Source: Prinsepia uniflora
Taxonomy: Eukaryota > Streptophyta > Magnoliopsida > Rosales > Rosaceae
Assembly (NCBI GenBank): GCA_032719365.1
Contig: CM064863.1
Span: 18,919,137-18,983,136 of the forward strand
Direction of reading: 5' to 3'
Length of the DNA stretch: 64,000 nucleotides
In this document: positions 56,668 through 64,000 of the stretch, piece by piece
Position numbering within the stretch: position 1 is the stretch's first letter
Layout of the letters: each line of letters begins with the position of its first letter
Made by a program: the position numbers and the translations under genes
Notes under the pieces: generated by a model
Databases searched by the model: none
What the model saw: the letters and a program-made list of their open reading frames with translations, nothing else
Told to the model about the DNA's origin: nothing

Positions 56668-57668
56668 CTGGGAAGCAATCGAAGCCTTTGCCCCACGAAG
56701 CATCAAAGTCTTTGTTGTCATGAAGCGTCCAAGCCTTCGCCCTACAACGCATCAAAGTCTTTTCCCTATCGAAGTGTCCAAGCCTTCGCCCTCGAGAAGC
56801 GTCCAAGCCTTCACCCCACAAAGCATCCAAGCCTTCAGCCATGTGAAGCACCAAAGCCTTCGCATTTATGATGCATCCAAGCCTTTGATCTGCGAAGCAT
56901 CCAAGGCTTTACCCTATGAAGTGTCCAAACTTTTGAGCAAAGCATCCGAGCATTCAACCTTGTGAAACTTCTAAGCCTTCACTCCAACGAAGCGTCCGAA
57001 CCTTCGCTCTGGAGAAGCGTAGGAGCCTTCATCCTCGGGAAGCATTTGAGCCTTCACCCTAACAAAGAATTTAAGCCTTCTCCCTCATGAAGCATCCAAG
57101 CCTTCGCCTTCGTCCCTTAAAACATATGAGCCTTTGCCCCACGAAGCGTCAAAGCCTTCACCCCCGCAAAGCGTCCAAGATTTTACCCCCACGAAGTGTC
57201 CAAGCCTTCACCCTAGAAAAGCATCTAGGACTTCTCCATCGCGGAATGTCCATTCCTTCGTCCACTCGAAGTGTGCATGCCTTCGCCCTCAAGAAGCATC
57301 CAAGTCTTTGCCCTTGCAAAGCATCCTAGATTTCTCCTATCGAAGCATCCAAGCATTCACCTCATAAAACATTCAAGCCTTTGCCCCGCGAAGCGTCCAA
57401 ACCTTTACCTCTGCAAAGTATCCAAGATTTTGCCCTTACAAATTTTCCAAGCCATCGCCCTAGCAAAGCATCCAAGATTTCGTCCGCGCGAAATGTCCAT
57501 ACCTTTGTCTGGCCGAAGTGTATATGCCTTCGCCCTGGTGAAGCTCCGAGCCTTTGCCCTTAAGAAGCATCCAAGCCTTTGCCCTCGCAAAGCATCCAAA
57601 ACTTTGCCCCTCGAAGCATCCAAGCCTTTTCCGCGTGAAGCATCCAAGCCTCGCCCTGTGTAGTATCT
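56668..57668 (+). repeat. Minisatellite array, 25-bp unit (about 40 units)
   Basis: Unit of the type AAGCGTCCAAGCCTTCGCCCTCGCG. In 57146-57321 the unit starts are spaced 25 bp eight times running; elsewhere 24 and 25 are mixed. Because 25 is one more than a multiple of three, a frame passing through three units reads KHPSL, then ASKP, then SVQAF. Few stops occur, so long mutually overlapping frames appear on both strands. I regard them as a by-product of the repeat. Confidence 0.85.
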
Positions 57669-58545
57669 TTAAGCCTTCACCCTGTGAAGCACTTTAAGCA
57701 TTCCACTCAGAAATACTCTAAACCTTCTTCCTGTAAGCACCTCTAGCCTTTTTCTAAGAAGCACTCCAAGCCTTTCCCTTGAAAGAACTTCAAGCTTTTC
57801 CCTTGAAAGCACTCCAAGCCTTATTCCGAGAGGCATTTCAAGCCTTTTTCCAAGAAGCACATCAAGTCTTCCTCTGGAAAGCACTTCAAGCCTTTCTCCT
57901 GGAAGCATTCTAAGCATTCCACTGGGAAAAAATTCAAACTTTCCTCCTAGAAGCACTCCAATATTTATTCCAAGAAGGACTTTAAAACTTCCTCTTGGAA
58001 GAATTTCAATCCTTCCTTCTGAAATCACTCCAAACCTTCTTCCGGGAAGAAATTCAATCCTTCCTTCAGGGAGCAATCCAAGCATTCCTCTTGGAAGAAC
58101 TCCAAGTCATCCTCCTTGAAGCACTCCAAGCCTTTTTCCAAGAAGCACTTCAAGCCCTCCTACTCGAAGCACACTAAGAATTTCATCGGGAAGCAATCCA
58201 GGCCTTTCTCTTAGAAGCACTACAAGCCTTCCATTTGGAAGCACTCCAAGCTTTCTTCCAAGAAGAAATGTGATCCTTCCTCCGGGAGGCAACCAAACCT
58301 TCCTCTTGGAAGCACTCCAAGTCTTCCTCCTCGAAGCACTCTAAGTCTTCTTCCGAGAAGCACTTCAAACCTTCTTCTGAGAAGCACTCTAGGAATTCTT
58401 CCGCGAAGCACTTCAAGCCTTCCTTCTGGAATCACTTCAAGCTTTCATCCTAGAAGCACTCTAAACTTTCCACCAAAAAAAGCACTCCAAGTCTTCCTCC
58501 AGGAATCACTCTAAGCCTTTTTTTGAAAGCTCTTCCTTGAAGACA
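57669..58545 (+). repeat. Minisatellite array, 24-bp unit (about 36 units)
   Basis: Unit of the type GAAGCACTCCAAGCCTTCCTCTTG, clearly related to the 25-bp unit but one base shorter. Five consecutive spacings of exactly 24 bp are seen at 58311-58431. A 24-bp unit keeps frame, and the minus strand at 57669-58085 is open for 138 codons with an eight-residue period (GRLEVLLR-like), while another frame reads EEDLECFS-like repeats. No start context or domain supports a gene. Confidence 0.85.
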
Positions 58546-60328
58546 ATGAAACACTTTTTTTCTTAGAAGGCAAAGCAAAGTCTTTATTGATAGGAAACTA
58601 TAGTCAAAATGCTATCAGTGGATGCTAATGGAAATATAACCAAGAAGTCTCTTTCTTCAATAAGAAACATAGGGAAACCCGAGTTCCAATACTGAAAAAA
58701 AATCTCAAGTATTACTAAGTTGAAAGGAATAATTGGCCAAGAGATTTCAATGCAAGATGTCTCTTCCTAACTCATTGCAATTTTTCCACAAGCAACTTCT
58801 GTGTCAAATCTCCCACGGAGTCCTCAAGTTTATGCACTTGTTAAAGAAGCTTAATCTTCAATTTGATTTGAAGTTTGAGGTCAATGCAATGGAGAATATG
58901 GATTGAATTTCTTATTTTCAAGCTCTTCTCTAATGAGCAATGGGGGCAACAGCTTTAGCTCCACTAAATTTGGCACAACTTTCACTTCACAAAGGAAGCT
59001 TCAACATCATCTTGAATGGTGGCTGCATCTTTAACACGTTGCATCAACATGCCACTCTTCTTGAGATCAAGAACCAATTCCCTATTTCTTGCAGCAGATA
59101 TGGTGTGAACATTTTCACTAGATGTATCAACTTCAAATATAGAACATCCAAGTTCTCTTCCTTCAAACTGGCTAGAATAATGAAAAACGACATCACAAGC
59201 TTCATATAAGACATGTACAATCCTCGATTGCTGAGTTTCACCTTGGTGCCACCTTACTTCAAGCTCAACATGCCCTTCAAGATCAATTATCATTCAACAC
59301 TAGAGAAAACTTTATCCCAAGATGAAATAAATCTAATCCCACGTTATCACAAGTAGAGCCTTGTATAACGGCAAGTCCAATGCATGTCTAAGGCACAAAA
59401 TTCACATTGGCATTACCAATTGAAAGGTTGAGGTCAACCAAAAGCCATTCTTCTGAAAAGGACATGAATGGACAAGACAAACAGTCCTTGACAACTTCTT
59501 AGTTCTTTTGTAAGGACAGGAATGGAAAAGCGAGACAGTCCTTGCCTACTTCTCAATTCTTCTAAGAAACATCTTCTCTGCATGGCTTGTCTCCAGTTCA
59601 CCCACCTTGCTCTCCAATGTCTGAATCCTTTAAGCAAGTCAAGTTGCATGTACATGGGAAGGAACAGTATCGTTGATCCAAGTAGAAACCCACTAGCTGC
59701 CAAATCGCAGGACTAACAAACAAACAATGAATGACAACTAGAGCTCAACTGCGCTGAAAGCCACTATAAGTCCATTGCTCATATCGACTAGATGCCAAAT
59801 TGCATGATTGATAAGCAGATAAAGAATGATATCTAGAATCCATATGCGTCCATAGCCTCCACAAGTCCTCCTGCACATAGCAGGAGAGTGCAAACCATGC
59901 TAACATCAGCTCCCTCGTAATACTGTTGTCAGTTGCAGAATGTTCTCCACACAAATCAACCACTGCGTTTAACAAGGAAACACGGACGATAGCCTCCGCA
60001 TCTGCCAACTAGAAACTCCCACAAAGAGAGCTCTTCAAGACTTCACTTAGAAATATACCTTCATGCATGCTACAAAATGAAGCAATGCACTCCCCAATAT
60101 GGAGCAATGAACACAACAAGATAGAGAAATAAACACCCAAGATGGAGCAATGCACGCCACATGATCGACTTTCAAGTTTCTACACTCCCACAAAGTGAGC
60201 TCTTCAAAAATCCATTGGAAGTATGCCTTGTTGCATCTTGAAACGATCACCTCAGAAGTAAAGCATATCACTGCTTAAATCACTACAATCGAACTTCTAG
60301 AGCTCCCAAGATTGTCAAAAAGCGAAAC
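58546..60328 (-). other. Unrecognised internal segment of family F with short coding-like minus-strand frames
   Basis: Lies between the minisatellites and the second LTR. Minus-strand frames at 59293-58982 (103 codons, mixed composition, starts MIIDLEGHVELEVRW), 60008-59745 (87 codons) and 59703-59434 (89 codons) look less repeat-like than the rest, and a AATAAAG motif is found on the minus strand near 58580. I recognise no protein family. Local duplications occur ('aagagctc.ctttgtgggag' at about 60020 and 60195; about 57 bp tandem at 59460-59570). It may be captured host sequence or the element's own non-coding region. Confidence 0.35.
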
Positions 60329-60976
60329 TGAAAAAAAAAATTAATATTAATTTCTTTAACATTATATATTTATATATGTATATATAGTTATTGTGGAACC
60401 ATAAATTACCAGAATATTATAAAGCTGACATGTGGCCCATAAAACATATAATGTCAAAATTGCCACTAGTAATGACATTTACGACTCACAAACACCCACA
60501 CATTAAATACTATATTTACCAGCTGAATATATTACTTAATCTGATTAAAGCCTCAATGATATTAATATTCTCCATGAGAATTAATTGTCATTATTCTTAA
60601 TAATGAACAATTATTATTAATATTAAATCATCAGAATTGTCATAATTCTTCTTAATAATGAACAATTATTATAATTATTAAATAATATATTTTATTCAAA
60701 GTATATTATTAATTACAAAATAAATCAACCAATCAAAATGCTTGAAGGCTAACAAGATTTCTCTATAAATAGTGAATCTTATTTCACTTTCAAGAAAAGT
60801 CGTTTCATTATTTTTTAAGCTCTTGTGATTTCTCTCTCAAAGCCGACTTAAGCATCGGACTGGTCTTGGTCGAACAATGCCCCGAAGCTTCGATCGATGA
60901 AAACGATAGCGTATTGTTTGCTATTTTTAAGGATCAAGGAGACTTTTGTGAGTGTGTACGATTTCAGCTTCAAACA
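60329..60976 (+). mobile_element. Right LTR of family F, with promoter motifs
   Basis: About 648 bp from TGAAAAAAAAAA (after purine-rich AAAAAGCGAAAC) to CTTCAAACA. It holds a CCAAT box at 60729-60733 and TATAAATAG at 60764-60772. It is followed at 60978 by TGGTGCTTTCATTGAGAG, a primer-site-like sequence, and then by the same leader and minisatellite order as after the left LTR. So a second family F copy, or the continuation of a tandem LTR-internal-LTR-internal arrangement, starts here. Confidence 0.6.
60764..60772 (+). promoter_or_regulatory. TATA box in the family F right LTR
   Basis: TATAAATAG, 31 bp downstream of a CCAAT box, in the expected part of the LTR. Confidence 0.6.
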
Positions 60977-62177
60977 TTGGTGCTTTCATTGAGAGCCAAA
61001 TTGAGAAATACTCAAGAGGTGCTTTCTAGATTGTTCATCATTCATCATACTTTGTTCGTTGTTCATTGAATATATTCGTAGTTCTTGAACGTTGTCCATC
61101 GTTCACTAGATTGCACATCGTTCATCAGCTATATTTGACGTTCTTGAACGGTGTTCATCGTTCATCAGATTGTTCATCATTCATCATACTCTGTTCGTCG
61201 TTCATCAAATATGTTTAAATTTCTTGAACGTTGTTCATTGTTCATTAGTTTTGTTCATCGTTTATTATACTTCGTTCGTCGTTTATCGACTATGTTCAAG
61301 CGACTATGTTCAAAGTTCTTGAACATTGTTCATCGTTCATCAGAACTTTCAGTTCAATCCACGTGATTCAACCTAGTTAGGGTGCGATGATCCTTTCAAT
61401 CATTTGAAGGTAGTGTTTTAGCCTCTGCAGCTCAGACTAGGAACAGAACACACTATGACTCCAAGAAAGCATAAAAGCCTTTGCTCCGCGAAGCGTCCAT
61501 TGAGAACCGAATTGAGAAATCCACAAGTAATGCTATCTAGTTTGTTGGGCATTTATTAACTTTGTTCGTTGTTAATAGACTTTATTCATCATTTTTTAAC
61601 TTCATTCATCATTCTCAACATGGCAAGAACACAACGATTAGTTTTTTCATCTTAAACTGATGTTTCTGACTCTATAACTTGGGTCAGGAGTGGAATGCAC
61701 GCTAAGGATCGGGATGATCAATTGAACCAATTTCCTCACTAAACATGCCAAGTGACAATACTAGCACCCATCGTGACATAGGGACTAACTCTTATTGTTG
61801 GCTTTAGAACCTTCTTATCCCACTACTTGCATTTGAAGTTGTAGGATCCAAGCCTTCGCCCTCACGAAGCACTCAAGCCTTCTCCATGCGAAGCGTATAA
61901 GCATTCGTCCTCGTGAAGCGTCGAAGCCTTCGCCCTCGTGAAGCGTCAAAGCCTTCGCCCTTATGAAGCATCCAAGCAATCGATCTTGCAAAGCATTCAA
62001 GCCATCGCCCTCGTGATGAATCCAAGCCTTCACTCTCGCAAAGCGTCCAATCCTTCGCCCTCGTAAATCATCCAAGCCTTCGTCTTCGCAAAGGGTTTAA
62101 ACCTTCGCCCTTGTGAAGCGTCCAAGCCTTCGCCCTCGTGAAGCATCCAAAACTTCGCCCTCGTAAAGTTCCCAAAC
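60977..62177 (+). mobile_element. Second family F internal region, truncated by an LTR insertion
   Basis: Repeats the plan of 55766 onward: primer-site-like start, GTTCATC repeats (61030-61345), 'ttcaatcatttgaaggtagtg', then minisatellites from about 61845. It is cut at 62177 by a Tekay-like LTR. No gene is recognised. Confidence 0.55.
61845..62170 (+). repeat. Minisatellite array, 25-bp unit (about 13 units)
   Basis: Unit AAGCGTCCAAGCCTTCGCCCTCGTG; starts at 61867, 61891, 61916, 61941 and 61966 are 24-25 bp apart. Cleaner than the array at 56668-57668 and the same family. Minus-strand frames across it read GEGLDAS / RRLGCF / AKAWML in turn. Confidence 0.85.
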
Positions 62178-64000
62178 TGACAAGACCCTCCGCGTAAGTA
62201 CCCCTGATTAGCGTGGGAGGATCTGCTCCCGTTTGACACGACCTCATTAAAAGACCATATTACCCTCGAGATTAAATCAACATCCTAACCACGTGTTAGA
62301 CCAGGGATACGACCACATACTAACTAGAATAATCAGAGTACGTGCTCACTGTGATGCCTCAACTTTCATATAGCTCGCGTCCGCGATCAACTTGGAAGAT
62401 GCCAAAACCAATAAAAAGTGTGAGTGGACAAAAAAAAAAGGTTTGGAAAAACCATTTTCCGAAATCAATTATTAAACCCTTTGTTTAATAAAGCTATGCA
62501 TGCATCAAATTTATGAATAAAACATCAATCTCAAAATACATGCAATACGTGCAATAACTAGAAAATCAGAAATTTCAAAACCTGCATAAAGTCATACCGA
62601 ACCCACGCTAAAGCAAACCTGCCAACACAACCATATCAAAATACCCAATCATATCAGTTGACCCAACCTTGATGTCTGTAAGCTGAAACTTCATGTCAAT
62701 GTCCTCTACTGGTAGGCTAATATCACTCGGGAACTAACAGAGTCCCAAAATCGACGTCCGAATATGGACCAGCTCAGTACCTAACCTAGTCTCGGACTCG
62801 ACGTTTGACTCATGGTCCTAGTCTCAGGAACTAACAGAGCCCCAAACTCGACGTCTAAGACAAGTCTCGAGAATGACGAAGCCTAGCTCGATGTCCGAGA
62901 CTATCCATCACAATCTGGCATCTCGAGGGGGTCATCAAGCACATCACATCATCACATGCATCACACATCATCTCAACATCACAATCATCATGAATACTAT
63001 GTAACCGTATGTCTATACCAATAACAAGTGAAACCGTAATTCCATATTTTGGGCCTAAGTCCAAAACCACAGTTTAATCAAACCTAGTAAAACGAGACAT
63101 TAAAATGTTCGTAACATCATGTACAATCCCATTTTACCAAACACCGTAAAAAACATATAAACATGTCATAATGGGATAAAACCATCTCCCAAAACTCAAT
63201 AAGGATCTAGAGTATAAGAAACCCAATTTTCTAACAAAACGTGCCAAATTGTAATTTCCGTAATATCATCGAAATTCATATAAAATCATGCAAATTCACA
63301 TTTAAAATACCACTAAGAAAAACATTTTTTAAATCATATAAAGACCATATAAAAATGCATGCAAAGAGTTAGAAAAACAAAAGTCCACTCACCATACTGC
63401 CGCTCACTCAAAACACGAGCCGTAAGCTAATCCGAAGCCTCCAGGACGTCCGAGCCTGCCCAAATCACACCCAATGGTCATTATCAATCTATACAAGTCC
63501 ATATAAGACACCCCTAAAAACCCCATAACAGAGTACTCATTCTGAACACATTTCTCGAGGAGAAAAACCTTCAAAACACCAACCAAATGATCTCCGATCA
63601 ACCTGAAACCACCACCATTGGATTCAAGACGTAGAAACCTTTTGAACAATACCAGTTTGACCTCAAAATTTGTGCCCACATATATCTAGAAAAAGTTTGG
63701 TCAATGGTGATGTCACCCGCTGACGTCATCTGCTGACGTCAGCTTGACATCTAACAACTTTTGACAGCCTGCCACATGGTACCCCCTGGTTGGTGCCACA
63801 TGTCACCACCTGACACACCCACGTATCTGTTGACGCCACAGCTAGCATCACTGCTAACGTCAGCACCGACAGTTCCTGACAACTCGCCACGTGGCACCAA
63901 CCCTGGTCTGCCACGTGGCCTGACAAGATGAAGTGGCACCGTTGTCAACCTTCGATCTGGTCGACCTGAATGATTGTAACGGGTTGTTCGATCCGTATGC
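62178..64000 (-). mobile_element. Tekay-like LTR, incomplete at window end
   Basis: Begins TGACAAGACCC and follows the LTR scaffold: 'gcgtccgcgatcaact', 'gtgagtggac' near 62420, TGCATGCAT at about 62498, CTCGACGTCCGA-type motifs at 62750-62900, 'gtccactcacc' near 63384, two TGACGTCA sites (63721, 63734) and CCACGTGGC boxes (63888, 63910). It runs off the window near 'gtaacgggttg', which matches the GTAACCGGGTC point of the intact LTR. Left flank is CAAAC; the right partner is outside. Confidence 0.75.

Noticed and set aside
56668..58545. CRISPR-like array
   Set aside because: Units are tandem with no spacers and vary throughout; this is a plant minisatellite.

Overview
This window reads as plant nuclear heterochromatin made almost entirely of nested retrotransposons. 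I see no convincing host gene. The plant signature is direct: Ty3/gypsy chromovirus (Tekay/Del-type) elements with 2.3-2.9 kb LTRs (solo LTRs and elements with nested insertions are longer), initiator-Met-type primer sites (TGGTATCAGAGC) and AAGGRGGGTAGAT polypurine tracts; an Athila-like element with a TGGCGCC primer site; TRIM-like miniature LTR elements; an L1-type LINE fragment; and a hAT-type element rich in GGGC motifs. Flowering plants carry all of these. I cannot name the species.

Layout. 1-3630: the 3' tip of a + strand LTR element, its LTR, and an inverted partial copy of the same LTR, giving arms of about 0.77 kb. 3631-6430: two TRIM-like elements and a minus-strand LINE fragment; the second TRIM sits in the LINE with a GATCT target duplication and carries a SINE-like insert in both LTRs. 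6584-54803: a 48 kb nest of LTR elements. Its older layer is a set of decayed minus-strand Tekay-like copies (LTRs at 6584-9984, 16798-17102 plus 34092-35249, and 52453-54803, with gag/pol remnants between). Into that layer went a solo LTR (10285-15642, TSD CGAAA, itself holding a truncated non-autonomous element), an Athila-like element (17103-34091, TSD ATTAT), a + strand solo LTR (35371-37968, TSD TAATT) and an intact Tekay-type element (40656-50825, TSD TCCAT). The Athila-like element in turn received a solo LTR (22376-25120, TSD TTGCT) and a 6.15 kb non-autonomous LTR element (27265-33418, TSD ATATT). 55037-62177: a different LTR family whose internal region is packed with 24-25 bp minisatellite arrays. 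62178-64000: the start of another minus-strand Tekay-like LTR, cut by the window end.

The only intact protein-coding gene is the 1,477-codon gag-pol of the element at 40656-50825 (minus strand). It has gag, a CCHC knuckle, protease, RT, RNase H, DD35E integrase and a C-terminal chromodomain-like segment. Its LTRs differ by only about two dozen substitutions by eye, so it is a recent insertion and a possible source of proteins for the many non-coding elements here that share its termini, primer site and polypurine tract.

The most interesting signals lie in the LTRs and in the 55-62 kb repeats. Related Tekay-like LTRs share a scaffold but carry different short repeat cassettes at similar positions: dyads of the form GRGT-TTAAAG-ACYC with paired end changes, dyads GACRTC-CCA-GAYGTC, TGACGTCA arrays, and ACGTGGC/G-box clusters. 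Boundaries given with TSDs are base-level readings; other edges are approximate.
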